A stretch of DNA of 53,117 nucleotides from Alphaproteobacteria bacterium casp-alpha6 (GCA_001510135.1 LFER01000063.1:70879-123995); one strand, 5' to 3'; positions 1-8,948 are shown, counted from the stretch's first letter. Notes: generated by a model not told the origin, from the sequence alone. Numbers and translations: made by a program.

Positions 1-127
1 GGTGCTTATCGGTGTTGGTGACATGTGCAAACTTGATCACTACTTCACCGCTGTCACAGGCAGCAAAAGCCGATCCTGATGTTAGGGCAACGCCGACTAC
101 GGTTGCCATGGCTGTTATCAATCTCAT
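1..127 (-). CDS. TRAP transporter solute-binding protein, DctP family (5' part only)
   Basis: Only the first 42 codons are inside the window; the gene runs off the left edge. The start ATG at 127-125 follows a strong ribosome site (GGGAGGAAATCGT). The product begins MRLITAMATVVGVAL and has a Sec signal peptide ending SAFA-A at about residue 21. The mature start CDSGEVVIKFAHVTNTDKH closely resembles roseobacter DctP proteins, which bind C4-dicarboxylates or related organic acids in the periplasm and pass them to DctQM membrane subunits. The substrate cannot be told from this fragment. Family assignment comes from recall of the DctP N-terminus. Confidence 0.85.
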   Translation of the reverse strand, partial: MRLITAMATVVGVALTSGSAFAACDSGEVVIKFAHVTNTDKH

Positions 128-163
128 ACGATTTCCTCCCGATGATAACTGTTTATTGAGATA

Positions 164-194
164 GAACGCTCTGTATGCGAATTATGAACGCTCT
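164..194. promoter_or_regulatory. Pair of 9-bp direct repeats upstream of dctP-like gene
   Basis: GAACGCTCT occurs at 164-172 and again at 186-194, start to start 22 bp, about two turns of the helix. The pair lies 37-67 bp upstream of the dctP-like start, where an activator or repressor would bind. Such same-face repeats are typical of response-regulator or dimeric regulator sites; the protein is unknown. The rest of 128-486 is AT-rich and holds no gene, only these repeats and the terminator of the next gene. Confidence 0.5.
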
Positions 195-430
195 TACAAC
201 TGATAATTTAAGTGGCAAACATAAGATTTCAAAAGAATTATCACACAAGGGAAAAGTTTCTTATTTAATCATAATGAGTTTCATATCTATAGAAATTGCA
301 ATTTACACGCAAAACCAGGCAAGGCTCTTGAATTTATGGAAAAATTAAACTCTCGGTCACTCTTTACGAATTTAAAGAAGTTTAATTTTTTTACCTTTGG
401 CGCGTAAAATTTATGTCTTTTATTTTTATG

Positions 431-463
431 TAAAATCAGCAGGCCGGACACGCCGGCCTGCTG
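431..463 (-). terminator. Rho-independent terminator of the peptide-binding protein gene
   Basis: A perfect 11-bp stem (CAGCAGGCCGG at 437-447 and its complement at 453-463) closes a 5-nt loop. On the minus strand it is followed by ATTTTA and an AT-rich tail. It lies 23 bp after the stop of the minus-strand gene at 487-2097. Confidence 0.85.
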
Positions 464-486
464 TTGTCATTTTCTGGAGGCTGGAG

Positions 487-2097
487 TTACGAGAACCACC
501 AGCGCTCAGAATTCATCATACCGTCAAATTCCCAGTTATTGGCAATAACTTCTGGTACGTGCAGCTTGTTGCTGTAGGCCATCACGTCACTCTGGAACAG
601 TGGCAAACAGACGCCGCCGTCGTTGTGGATAATCTGCTGCATTTCAACATATTGCTCGCGGCGAAGCGAGGCGTTCAGCTCAGAACGTGCCTGCACCAGC
701 AATTCATTAAAGCGATCATTTTTCCAGAATGTGTCATTCCAGCTCGCATCAGCTGCGTAGATCTGTGAGAAGATCCAGTTTTCAGTCGGACGACCGCTCC
801 AGTAACAGGCAGAGAAGGCTTTCTTCATCCAGACATTGCTCCAGTACCCGTCATTGGGTTCGCGCACCACTTCGATGTCCAGACCTGCGCTGCGTGCTGA
901 TTCTGCCATCAGAGAGCCTGCATCGACAGAGCCTGAAAACCCAGTATCCGCCGCATGAAACTGAATAGACAGCTTGTCATAGCCCGCTTTCTTGAGGTGG
1001 AATTTCGCTTTCTCAGGATCATAGGCGCGCTGCGGCAATTCATCTGTCGTCGCGCGGTAGATGTTTGCCGGACCGATTGGGTTGTCATTGCCTAATTCAC
1101 CATATCCAAAGATAATTTTTTCCAGCCAATCTTCACGGTCAATGATATGTTTTACCGCCAAACGCACGTCATTGTTGTCAAACGGCGCCATGGTTGTGAT
1201 CATGGGCAAGGTAATCTGCTTGTTCCCCGTCACAGCACGTACTGTGACCGCCCCGCTCCGCTTCAAGAGGTTCACGGTTTTAAGATCCACGTTGTTCATG
1301 CAATCAATGGACCCTGTCATCAGCGCGTTGGTCCGAGCTGTTGGATCGGAAATACCAAGCGTTTCAACTTCGTCAAAGAAGCAGGTGTTTTCTTTCCAGT
1401 AGTTCGGATTGCGCTTTGTGAAGGTACGCACACCCGGATCATTGTCGACGAGGATATATCCGCCGGTCCCGTTGCCAGACTGCCAGTCAATTGTGCCGTC
1501 TCCGTTTGAGGCGCAAATATTGAGGTGATAGTCGCTCAGGATGAACGGGAAGTCGGCATCGCCACCAGAAAGTTCGACCACCACAGTGTTTTGGCCATCG
1601 GCTTTGACAGAGGTGATCCCACCAAGAATGCCGTTTGCCGCAGACGTATTGCCGTCACCCAAATGGTGGTTTAGCGAATCAACAACATCGGTCGAATCCA
1701 AAGTTTTGCCGTTGTGGAATTCTACGCCTTTGCGGATGTTAAGCGTCCATGTTTTCGCATCTGCAGAGGCTTCCCAGCTTTCGGCAAGCTCGGGTTGGAG
1801 CGAACCGTCTGACCCGACAACTGTCAGGTTGTTGCGCACCTGCCCCATCTGAACATTGATCATATAAGCATCAAGAATTTGGCCTGGATCAAGCGTGTCC
1901 GTGGTTGCCCCGCCGGTGATCCCCATTCTCAAGCGTCCACCGCGCTTGGGCGTTGCCGCCATCGCGCTGTCCGCAAGCCCCAAGGCCGAAGGCAATGCCA
2001 CGCCCGCCGCCAAAGCCGACATCACAAACTGACGCCGGTCAATCTGACCCGATGTCAATTTGTTTGACAGGCTGTTCAAGTAAGCTTGTTTCTTCAT
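487..2097 (-). CDS. Peptide-type ABC transporter substrate-binding protein (SBP_bac_5), Tat-exported
   Basis: The 536-residue product has the size and features of DppA/OppA-type periplasmic binding proteins for di- or oligopeptides and related solutes. The start at 2097 (MKKQAYLNSL) is chosen over an in-frame ATG at 2160 because CAGGAAGGAAATCTTT precedes it directly. The N-terminus carries a twin-arginine signal (DRRQFVMSALAAGV, about residues 21-34) with a likely AMA-A cleavage site near residue 49, so it is probably exported folded. Family-type stretches include ESWEASADAKTWTLNIRKGV and a typical C-terminal region. No permease or ATPase gene follows inside the window: the gene is monocistronic with its own terminator, so its partners are elsewhere. 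The ligand is unknown. Confidence 0.9.
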   Translation of the reverse strand: MKKQAYLNSLSNKLTSGQIDRRQFVMSALAAGVALPSALGLADSAMAATPKRGGRLRMGITGGATTDTLDPGQILDAYMINVQMGQVRNNLTVVGSDGSLQPELAESWEASADAKTWTLNIRKGVEFHNGKTLDSTDVVDSLNHHLGDGNTSAANGILGGITSVKADGQNTVVVELSGGDADFPFILSDYHLNICASNGDGTIDWQSGNGTGGYILVDNDPGVRTFTKRNPNYWKENTCFFDEVETLGISDPTARTNALMTGSIDCMNNVDLKTVNLLKRSGAVTVRAVTGNKQITLPMITTMAPFDNNDVRLAVKHIIDREDWLEKIIFGYGELGNDNPIGPANIYRATTDELPQRAYDPEKAKFHLKKAGYDKLSIQFHAADTGFSGSVDAGSLMAESARSAGLDIEVVREPNDGYWSNVWMKKAFSACYWSGRPTENWIFSQIYAADASWNDTFWKNDRFNELLVQARSELNASLRREQYVEMQQIIHNDGGVCLPLFQSDVMAYSNKLHVPEVIANNWEFDGMMNSERWWFS

Positions 2098-2405
2098 AAA
2101 GATTTCCTTCCTGTTGTTTGCACCTAAAGGCACATTTTCGGCAATTTGAGCGCGCCCCATCTAAAAGCATTTGATTATCTTACAGACGACACGATCCCTT
2201 CGAAAAAGTAGAAGAAAAACCGTGCAATCTTTCATAACAAAGCATTTTGTGAACACACTGCCTGAGATCGATGTTAGAGTATAATTTTTATTTCACCTAG
2301 AGGAATTTTTGCTTTTATTCAAAATGATAATGAGCAGATTGTTAGAAGGATTTAACAGCTCGGCCTCCTCTAAATAGCAAAAAATACGAACCGCAATATG
2401 CGATG
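2098..2405. other. Intergenic region, no gene seen
   Basis: These 308 bp separate the binding-protein start from the stop of the Lrp-type regulator. The sequence is AT-rich and should hold the promoter of the binding-protein gene. I see no convincing ORF, RNA gene, operator or terminator. Confidence 0.6.
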
Positions 2406-2876
2406 CTATTCGGACTTGATCGGCAGTTTCGTGGTCGATTTAATTTCTTCCATAGAAAGAAGCGCCGTGACATTATGAATACGCACATCCGCAATCAACT
2501 GCTGATAGAATGTATCATAGGCACGGGCATTTTTTACACGGACCTTCAAGATATAATCAATATCTCCGGCAAGGCGATGCGCCTCTTGAACCTCATCGCG
2601 CCCGTTTAAAGCCTCAAGAAAAGCCGCCTGCCATGCTGCCTCATGTTCGCTTGTTCTTATTAAAACAAAGAAACATGCCTCAAAGCCAAGTGATTCTGCA
2701 TCCAAAATCACGGTTTGCGCTCCGATGATACCCTCCTCTCGCATTTTGCGAATGCGATTCCAAACGGGTGTCTTTGAGGAATTCACTTTCCTCGCAATCT
2801 CATCCAAAGATTGTGATGCATCCTCTTGAAGTTGGATCAATATCTTTCGATCAAGTTCATCCAGATTGGTCGACAT
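2406..2876 (-). CDS. Lrp/AsnC family transcriptional regulator
   Basis: The 156-residue product is a DNA-binding regulator of the feast/famine family. The start at 2876 (MSTNLDELDRKILIQLQ) is preferred to an ATG at 2939 because it matches the usual family N-terminus and follows GAGGGTACGGAA. An N-terminal helix-turn-helix covers about residues 22-48 (SLDEIARKVNSSKTPVWNRI). A RAM/AsnC ligand-binding domain follows, with the typical phrase RLAGDIDYILKVRVKNARAYD. Members usually respond to an amino acid and often control a divergent or adjacent gene; fpr is divergent 263 bp away and the peptide-binding protein lies downstream. Its target and ligand are not evident. Confidence 0.92.
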   Translation of the reverse strand: MSTNLDELDRKILIQLQEDASQSLDEIARKVNSSKTPVWNRIRKMREEGIIGAQTVILDAESLGFEACFFVLIRTSEHEAAWQAAFLEALNGRDEVQEAHRLAGDIDYILKVRVKNARAYDTFYQQLIADVRIHNVTALLSMEEIKSTTKLPIKSE

Positions 2877-3139
2877 TTCCGTACCCTCGACATTGTAACC
2901 AGCGGAACGAGTGTTCACTTTTCGTAAAGTGATTTGCACCTTTAGACAATTATTTATGTGTTTGACGAAATAACGTCCTAATGTGGTCAGGCTCTAATTG
3001 CGATTGTTTTATTTTTCGCCCATATAACGACTTCAAATCTTCGCAACCCCCAAAACGATTGCAGAATTGCTGGTCATCTGGACAAAATAGCGCTAGAACC
3101 GGTCATATACTGTAAACAAAACGTGACACTCAGGATACG

Positions 3140-3940
3140 ATGCAGCACGAAAAAAATTTCAAACCGGCCACTCTACCAGACGCACAAACCGTCACCAAAG
3201 TGGAACATTGGACAGACAGGTTGTTTTCCTTTCGCGTGACCCGCCCACAATCGCTGCGGTTTCGCTCTGGGGAATTCGTGATGATCGGATTGCTGAAGGA
3301 TGACGGCAAACCTTTGTTACGCGCCTATTCCATAGCGTCTCCGAGTTGGGATGATGAGTTGGAGTTTTATTCCATTAAGGTCCATGACGGACCGCTTACC
3401 AGTAAATTGCAGCATATTTCCGTGGGTGATGAGATCATCCTGCGGCCAAAACCGGTTGGCACTTTGGTACATGATGCGCTTTTGCCAGGGAAGAGAATTT
3501 GGTTTTTAGCGACAGGCACAGGCATCGCCCCTTTTGCATCGCTCACACGTGAACCGCAAACTTATGAAGATTATGACAAGGTAATTCTTACGCATACCTG
3601 CCGGGATGTCGATGAATTGGCCTATGGAAAACGGCTGGTCGAGGAGGTCAAAAACGATCCCTTAATCGGAGAGTTTGCAGCCGAGAAGCTTATTTACTAT
3701 CCCACCACCACCCGTGAGGTGAGCGCAAAAATGGGGCGCATTACAACTCTTATCGAAGATGGAACAGTCTTTTCCGATTTAGGGATTAACGATTTTGGTG
3801 TGGAAAACGACCGAGCAATGGTCTGTGGATCCATCGGTCTCAACACGGACTTGAAAAAAATACTTGAAACACGGGGATTGCGCGAAGGCGCAAATTCCGC
3901 CCCTGCCGAGTTTGTGGTGGAAAAAGCCTTTGTCGGTTGA
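3140..3940 (+). CDS. fpr: Ferredoxin/flavodoxin-NADP(+) reductase
   Basis: The 266-residue cytoplasmic flavoenzyme exchanges electrons between NADPH and ferredoxin or flavodoxin. FAD-binding RAYSIASPSWDDELEFYS lies near residues 67-84. The NADP-binding segment ATGTGIAPFASL is near residue 128, followed by THTCRDVDELAYG. The length and the C-terminal EFVVEKAFVG extension match the subclass known from Rhodobacter capsulatus. The ATG at 3140 is preceded by AGGA. The gene is alone on its strand, divergent from the Lrp-type regulator; no SoxR or other operator was recognised. In related bacteria the enzyme is linked to oxidative stress and iron-sulfur electron supply. Confidence 0.93.
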   Translation: MQHEKNFKPATLPDAQTVTKVEHWTDRLFSFRVTRPQSLRFRSGEFVMIGLLKDDGKPLLRAYSIASPSWDDELEFYSIKVHDGPLTSKLQHISVGDEIILRPKPVGTLVHDALLPGKRIWFLATGTGIAPFASLTREPQTYEDYDKVILTHTCRDVDELAYGKRLVEEVKNDPLIGEFAAEKLIYYPTTTREVSAKMGRITTLIEDGTVFSDLGINDFGVENDRAMVCGSIGLNTDLKKILETRGLREGANSAPAEFVVEKAFVG

Positions 3941-4096
3941 TGGCCGCAGATGCCGCATGGGTGTAAATCACAGATCGCATGCTCCCGATTATTTTTTGAA
4001 AAACACGGGATGGATGGCATCATTTGCCCTTGTCCGGTGGACAGATGCCGTTTAAAATGCCTCTTTAACGTGAGCAACTATAAAAGGAATGAAAAG

Positions 4097-4642
4097 ATAG
4101 CCCGCAGACCACACAACGCGCCACCATCGCGTGAAACGGGACCTCGTGTAAACGAATATATACAGAGCCCTGAAATTCGTCTCATCGGAGCGGAAGGTGA
4201 AAACATCGGTGTGGTAACACCTGAAAGGGCGATGGTTCTTGCAGATGAGGCAGGCTTGGACCTTGTTGAAATTTCCCCAAATGCGGCGCCGCCCGTATGC
4301 AAAATCATGGATTTTGGAAAATACAAATACGAGCAGCAAAAACGGGAATCCGAAGCGCGCAAAAAACAAAAGGTGATCGAGGTAAAGGAAATTAAATTCC
4401 GCCCCGGCACAGACACACATGACTACGAAGTCAAAATGCGCAGTGTTTTCAAATTCTTAGAAAATGGAGATAAGGTGAAGATTACCCTACGTTTTCGCGG
4501 TCGTGAAATGGCACACCAGAATTTGGGACGGGAGCTTCTAGAGCGGGTTGCAGATGATGTGAAAGACATGGGCAAAGTCGAAAATATGCCCAAGATGGAA
4601 GGTCGACAAATGACAATGATGATCGGCCCTCTGACAAAGTAA
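4097..4642 (+). CDS. infC: Translation initiation factor IF-3 (AUA start)
   Basis: The 181-residue product binds the 30S subunit, keeps subunits apart and checks the start codon. Homology to IF-3 begins exactly at [18 protein letters not shown], and the codon before this Ala is ATA at 4097-4099. AAGGA at 4085-4089 sits at normal spacing upstream. The in-frame ATG at 3950 would add 49 residues unlike any IF-3, so ATA is taken as the start, giving a length close to the E. coli protein (180, which starts at AUU). The N-domain includes [21 protein letters not shown], the basic linker is [16 protein letters not shown], and the C-domain runs from [17 protein letters not shown]. infC is monocistronic here, with a terminator 22 bp downstream. 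A rare start codon lets IF-3 repress its own translation, as shown in E. coli. Confidence 0.9.
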   Translation: MARRPHNAPPSRETGPRVNEYIQSPEIRLIGAEGENIGVVTPERAMVLADEAGLDLVEISPNAAPPVCKIMDFGKYKYEQQKRESEARKKQKVIEVKEIKFRPGTDTHDYEVKMRSVFKFLENGDKVKITLRFRGREMAHQNLGRELLERVADDVKDMGKVENMPKMEGRQMTMMIGPLTK

Positions 4643-4664
4643 CATTCCCCCCAGACCACGCGCC

Positions 4665-4693
4665 AAGACCCGCCAGTTTCCGCGGGTCTTTTT
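4665..4693 (+). terminator. Rho-independent terminator of infC
   Basis: AAGACCCGC (4665-4673) pairs with GCGGGTCTT (4682-4690) across an 8-nt loop, followed directly by a T run. It lies 22 bp after the infC stop and separates infC from the convergent molybdenum accessory operon. Confidence 0.9.
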
Positions 4694-4738
4694 CATTTGG
4701 AAGAAAAAACCGAACTTTGCAGATAGCGAACGCTCGCC

Positions 4739-5737
4739 TCACCGCTTTGATTTGGGACGACGCGGTTGAGGGCGTGTTGGAATTTCTTTTAACAATCCGC
4801 CGACAGACATTTCTGCGAAACTATCGCCATCACATGCAACACCGCAGGCAACACGTGACAAAACCCAATCCGCACCATTGAGCGCGGGTGATCGCGCACA
4901 GCCTGGAAGCCCTATGACAGGTTTGTCTTTCAAAGATCCTAAAAACAAAAGATTGCCAGGATCAACTGGCATTCCAAAGCGCGATACCTGCCCTCCGGCC
5001 AGCCTAAGAGCGGCGGGGGCCGTGTCATGAATGTCAGAGGTTGCGGAACTTGTCAGTATAAGGACCAAATCTGTCTCAAATCGCTCAAGCGCCTGAGCAA
5101 GCGGTTTCACATCATGAGGCACTCGTTCGACCGTATTCAAAGAAATTCCCAATGCCTCAAGGCGAGCAGAGATTGCAGAAAGCCCCTTATCCCCTGCGCC
5201 ACCCTCGGTGTCACTAATCAAAAGGGCTGCAGTTTTCATTATGGGCCTGCGCAAACGAATGGCCCCCCTTGCCAGCGCGCAAGCTTTTTCCAAGTGATCC
5301 TTGGGGACGGAATAACTTATGATTTTGACTGTCGCCACCAATCCACCTTTTGCCATTTGCTGATATTGGGGCACAGTCGCACAACTTATCATTGGATCAA
5401 CTTTGTTCATTTCCACAAGCCTAGCGACGTCTTGCTCAACAATTCCAGCGCTCTCAGCGATGAGATTGACACGCCCTGTAAAGGGCGCAGTTCTGCTTAA
5501 TCCTTGCCATTCATGATCCAGCAAAGCATCTGCCAAAATATCAGCGGCAGCATTTTCATCAATATCATCCGCAGAAAGGCGGGCAACTGTGATCCGTTCT
5601 GTTCCCCCAGCGCGCAGGTTTGACAGATGCTCCGACCTAAGAACGGTACCTTTTTTTATCCGCTCGCCAGAGCAGGTAATCGAATGCGCAAGGATCGCGC
5701 CCTCGGCCTCTTCCAGAGTTACTTCTGCAAAAATCAT
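4739..5737 (-). CDS. Molybdopterin-binding protein (MoeA/CinA-like domain) of a Cox-type accessory operon
   Basis: The 332-residue product resembles the molybdopterin-binding half of proteins that activate or cytidylylate the molybdenum cofactor. The N-terminus (MIFAEVTLEEAEGAILAHS) is typical of this type. The C-terminal half has the MoCF-domain pattern, with LILTSSATSDIHDTAPAALR near residue 230 and GNLLFLGSLKDKPVIGLPGC further on. Unlike fused MocA-type proteins it has no NTP-transferase domain and ends in a basic tail (RPQPRRPKSKR). Its start overlaps the stop of the xdhC-like gene by 4 bp, so the two are translationally coupled. I infer a role in preparing or inserting the cofactor; the exact step is unknown. 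Confidence 0.8.
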   Translation of the reverse strand: MIFAEVTLEEAEGAILAHSITCSGERIKKGTVLRSEHLSNLRAGGTERITVARLSADDIDENAAADILADALLDHEWQGLSRTAPFTGRVNLIAESAGIVEQDVARLVEMNKVDPMISCATVPQYQQMAKGGLVATVKIISYSVPKDHLEKACALARGAIRLRRPIMKTAALLISDTEGGAGDKGLSAISARLEALGISLNTVERVPHDVKPLAQALERFETDLVLILTSSATSDIHDTAPAALRLAGGQVSRFGMPVDPGNLLFLGSLKDKPVIGLPGCARSPALNGADWVLSRVACGVACDGDSFAEMSVGGLLKEIPTRPQPRRPKSKR

Positions 5738-6717
5738 CCACCCAACCTCAGATTTTGCACCATCTCGGCCAGAATAGACACAGCAATCTCCGAAGGTGTT
5801 GCTGCGCCAATATTCAACCCAACAGGACCGTGAATGCGCGCGATTTCGGCCTCTGAAAATCCGTTTTCTTGAAACCGCGCGACGCGCTGCGCATGCGTGC
5901 GTTTGGACCCAAGCGCCCCGATATAGAAATAATCGGATTTTAGGGCAAATTCGAGCGCAGGATCATCAAGTTTGGGATCGTGGGTCAAAAGAACAAGCGC
6001 AGTACGATGATCTTTGCCCAATTCGGCCAAGGCCTCATCAGGCCACTCGTTGATAATTTGTGCTCCCGGAAAGCGTGCAGGTGATCCAAAACCTTCTCGC
6101 GGATCAATCACAATGGGATCAAATCCCGCAATTTTAGCGATCGGAACCAACGCCTGTGCAATATGGACACCCCCAACTACGGCCATACGCAAAGGGGGGT
6201 TATGCACAGCAACAAAGGTCTTTCCGTCTTCTTCAAAACCAGAGCGATCCATCCGCATTCGTGTTTCATACCCCTCAAATGCCAAACCCCGTTCGCCCGT
6301 TTCAACATTTACAAAATATGCCACAGCACGGCGCTTTGCGCGGCAGGAAACGAGTTCCTCCAAAAGCGCAGCCGGCAAAAAAGGTCCAACGGGTTCCAAG
6401 AGAACCCGAATACGCCCACCACAGGCCAAACCGACGGCAAAGGCATCCCCGTCACTGACACCATAATCCAAAAGTTTGCTCTTGCCTGTTTCCAAAGCAT
6501 CCATAGCTTCGAAAATCACCGCACCTTCGACACAGCCGCCGGAAACGGATCCTTCAATTTCTCCCTCAGCGCTGACCACAAGTTGCCCGCCGACGCGCCG
6601 TGGTGCGGACCCCCATGTGTCGACCACCGTTGCCAAGATGGCGCCTTTTCCAGAAACATGCCATGCGAGCGCCGTTTCAGGAATGGCTTCGACCGTGCTT
6701 TGAATATCTATGGTCAC
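5734..6717 (-). CDS. XdhC/CoxI family molybdenum hydroxylase maturation protein
   Basis: The 327-residue product belongs to the family that binds molybdenum cofactor and assists its sulfuration and insertion into xanthine dehydrogenase-type enzymes. The N-terminal XdhC/CoxI domain shows DTWGSAPRRVGGQLVV and GSVSGGCVEGAVI (about residues 33-70). A C-terminal Rossmann-type domain begins at RMAVVGGVHIAQALVPIAK and continues with DPIVIDPREGFGSPARFPGA. The start is GTG at 6717, preceded by AGGAG. It lies 14 bp after the coxE-like gene and overlaps the next gene by 4 bp. The client is probably the molybdenum hydroxylase at 43-47 kb, although another client outside the window is possible. Confidence 0.88.
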   Translation of the reverse strand: MTIDIQSTVEAIPETALAWHVSGKGAILATVVDTWGSAPRRVGGQLVVSAEGEIEGSVSGGCVEGAVIFEAMDALETGKSKLLDYGVSDGDAFAVGLACGGRIRVLLEPVGPFLPAALLEELVSCRAKRRAVAYFVNVETGERGLAFEGYETRMRMDRSGFEEDGKTFVAVHNPPLRMAVVGGVHIAQALVPIAKIAGFDPIVIDPREGFGSPARFPGAQIINEWPDEALAELGKDHRTALVLLTHDPKLDDPALEFALKSDYFYIGALGSKRTHAQRVARFQENGFSEAEIARIHGPVGLNIGAATPSEIAVSILAEMVQNLRLGG

Positions 6718-6731
6718 TTTGTCTACTCCTG

Positions 6732-7997
6732 TCAGGGGGCATTCATCTGGTGAAGCAACCTCTGTTTTTCGCCCATATCCTCACGCGATGAAATAATTCT
6801 AGCCAAATCTTCAAGAGAGGCAATCGAATGACTGGCGCGAAAACTGTCAACATGGGGAAGCATGGCCCGAATACCGGAAGCTTTGGCCGCGAATTTGTCC
6901 CATCTCAGTAAAGGATTAAGCCAAATAAGGCGCTTCGCGCTTAGATGTAACCGTTGCATTTCCAAAGAAAGATCGTTGTTGCAATCGCGATCAAGCCCAT
7001 CTGTAATAAGCAAAACAACCGCCCCCTGCCCCATGACACGGCGGGACCAATCATTATTGAAGCTATGAAGGCAACTACTGATCCGCGTTCCCCCTTCCCA
7101 ATCCTGTGCCTCAGCGCCAGCTGACGCCAGTGCAGCATCGACATCTTTGGTGCGCAAATGGCGCGTGATATTGGTCAGTCGGGTTCCAAATGTGAAGGCG
7201 TGCACCTTGGCCCAACCAGCGCCTTTATGATTAGAGACAGCATGCAAAAAATGAAGCACCATTCTGCTATACTGGCTCATTGAACCAGAAATATCACAAA
7301 GCACCACAAGGTTTGGCCAGCGCTCTTTTCTTTTTTTGAATTGGAGTGTGCGGATTTCACCACCATGACGCATCGAATGGCGAAGGGTGGCCCGCCTGTC
7401 ATAAAGTCTGCCCTGCATATTGGCCGCCATCCGGCGTGATTTCAAAGGAGCCACTGGCAGCGTAAGGCGGGCCAACATCGCTTTGGCAGCGGCGATCTCC
7501 GCCGTGCTCATTTGTTCAAAATCAAGTGTTTTGAGACGTTCTTTTTCAGAAATGGTAAAAGATGCATCTACTTCAACACGCGTTTCATCCTCGCCTGCCG
7601 CCTCATCTTGTTGCGGTACATCCGGTGCCTGACCGTCTAGGAGCGCTTCGGCGGCCCGTTTTTCTGCCGCTTTCGCTTTGCGCTCTTCCTGAACCCCGCG
7701 GATGGCAGGAAGCATCATGGACATCATATGTTCAAGATAGCGGGGATCGCGCCAATATAGTCGAAAGACCTGAGAAAATACCGCCCGATGTTCGGGCCGA
7801 TTGACAAAGCAAGCATGCAGCGTCCAATAAAAATCCTGCTTTTGAGAAAAGCCTGCAACCCGTACAGCTTCAATCGCGTCCACGACCCGGCCCGTACCAA
7901 TCGGCAGTCCGGCCCTGCGCAGAGCTCGCGCGAAATGGACGATATTTTCTGCCAATTTTGGGTGTTCCGGAAGATCTAGCGGCGCGTATTCAGACAT
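6732..7997 (-). CDS. CoxE-like VWA domain protein
   Basis: The 421-residue product matches the VWA-containing CoxE family, which works with the CoxD AAA+ ATPase in maturing the active site of CO dehydrogenase-type enzymes. The N-terminal half has ENIVHFARALRRAGLPIGTG followed by an acidic linker. The C-terminal VWA domain carries the metal-site motif DxSxS in VVLCDISGSMSQYSRM, then GGTRISSCLHSFNNDW and VLLITDGLDRD. It lies 36 bp downstream of the coxD-like gene and 14 bp upstream of the xdhC-like gene on the same strand, so the four genes probably form one operon. An AAGG ribosome site precedes the ATG. Confidence 0.88.
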   Translation of the reverse strand: MSEYAPLDLPEHPKLAENIVHFARALRRAGLPIGTGRVVDAIEAVRVAGFSQKQDFYWTLHACFVNRPEHRAVFSQVFRLYWRDPRYLEHMMSMMLPAIRGVQEERKAKAAEKRAAEALLDGQAPDVPQQDEAAGEDETRVEVDASFTISEKERLKTLDFEQMSTAEIAAAKAMLARLTLPVAPLKSRRMAANMQGRLYDRRATLRHSMRHGGEIRTLQFKKRKERWPNLVVLCDISGSMSQYSRMVLHFLHAVSNHKGAGWAKVHAFTFGTRLTNITRHLRTKDVDAALASAGAEAQDWEGGTRISSCLHSFNNDWSRRVMGQGAVVLLITDGLDRDCNNDLSLEMQRLHLSAKRLIWLNPLLRWDKFAAKASGIRAMLPHVDSFRASHSIASLEDLARIISSREDMGEKQRLLHQMNAP

Positions 7998-8033
7998 TTG
8001 CCTTACTTTATTGCTATATTTCTGGAGTTATGT

Positions 8034-8948
8034 TCAAAGGGCGGCTCCATCAAGCGACTGACGGGCCTCATCCAGAATGCGCTTTGCCTCTGAACCCTGA
8101 AGTTTTGCTATATCGTCTTGATACTTCAAAATTGCGCCCAACGTATCAGATATAACTTGAGGACTAAGCGAAATCACGTCCAACGCCAAAAGGCATTTGG
8201 CCCAATCTATCGTTTCCGCAACACCCGGTTTTTTGAAAAGATCTTCTGTGCGCAATTGTTGAACAAAGGCAACAACCTCCCGACTGAGCTGCTCTGCGAC
8301 ATCTGGCGCCTGAACGGATAAAATTTCGATTTCCCGATCAAAATCAGGGTAATCCACCCAATGATAAAGGCAGCGCCGCTTCAAGGCGTCATGCACCTCA
8401 CGCGTGCGGTTGGAGGTCAAAATGACGATCGGCGGTTCAGGCGCTTTGATGGTGCCCAGTTCAGGAATCGTCACCTGAAAATCAGACAGAGCTTCTAAAA
8501 GAAACGCCTCAAAAGGTTCATCTGTACGATCCAGCTCGTCGATGAGCAAAATTGGCGCACCATTTTCATCTGGCTGCATGGCTTCCAGCAGGGGCCGGCG
8601 AATAAGAAAGTCTTCGCTGAAAAGTTCTGATTTCAGAGATTGACGGGTTGCCCCGCCTGCTGCCTCAGCTGTTCGAATGGCGACCATCTGCGCGGGAAAA
8701 TTCCATTCATAGACGGCTGTTGATGCATCCAGACCTTCGTAACACTGCAAGCGGATCAATTTCCGCCCAAGAAGCTTTGCCAGAGCTTTGGCAATTTCGG
8801 TTTTGCCTACCCCTGCTTCGCCCTCCAAAAATAGTGGACGCCCCAAACGCAGTGATAGAAACACGACTGTGGCCAAAGCATGTCCACACACGTATCCGCA
8901 AGTCGCAAGGTTTTGCCTTACCGCATCGATAGACTGGACGTGTTTCAT
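8034..8948 (-). CDS. CoxD-like AAA+ ATPase (MoxR family)
   Basis: The product (304 residues from the second of two adjacent ATGs, at 8948 rather than 8951, giving better spacing to GGGGAGAG) is a MoxR-type AAA+ ATPase. Walker A is GEAGVGKT at residues 43-50, Walker B is ILLIDELDRTDE, and sensor 1 is VILTSNRTREVHDALKRRC. The known CoxD takes part in assembling the copper-sulfur-molybdenum site of CO dehydrogenase together with VWA partner CoxE. Here it is the first gene of a four-gene accessory operon that contains no structural genes. Other MoxR functions are possible, but CoxE and XdhC beside it make the molybdenum role likely. Confidence 0.88.
   Translation of the reverse strand: MKHVQSIDAVRQNLATCGYVCGHALATVVFLSLRLGRPLFLEGEAGVGKTEIAKALAKLLGRKLIRLQCYEGLDASTAVYEWNFPAQMVAIRTAEAAGGATRQSLKSELFSEDFLIRRPLLEAMQPDENGAPILLIDELDRTDEPFEAFLLEALSDFQVTIPELGTIKAPEPPIVILTSNRTREVHDALKRRCLYHWVDYPDFDREIEILSVQAPDVAEQLSREVVAFVQQLRTEDLFKKPGVAETIDWAKCLLALDVISLSPQVISDTLGAILKYQDDIAKLQGSEAKRILDEARQSLDGAAL

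Noticed and set aside
3950..4096. 49-residue N-terminal extension of IF-3 from an upstream ATG
   Set aside because: The extension has no IF-3 homology and lacks a ribosome site; ATA at 4097 fits better.
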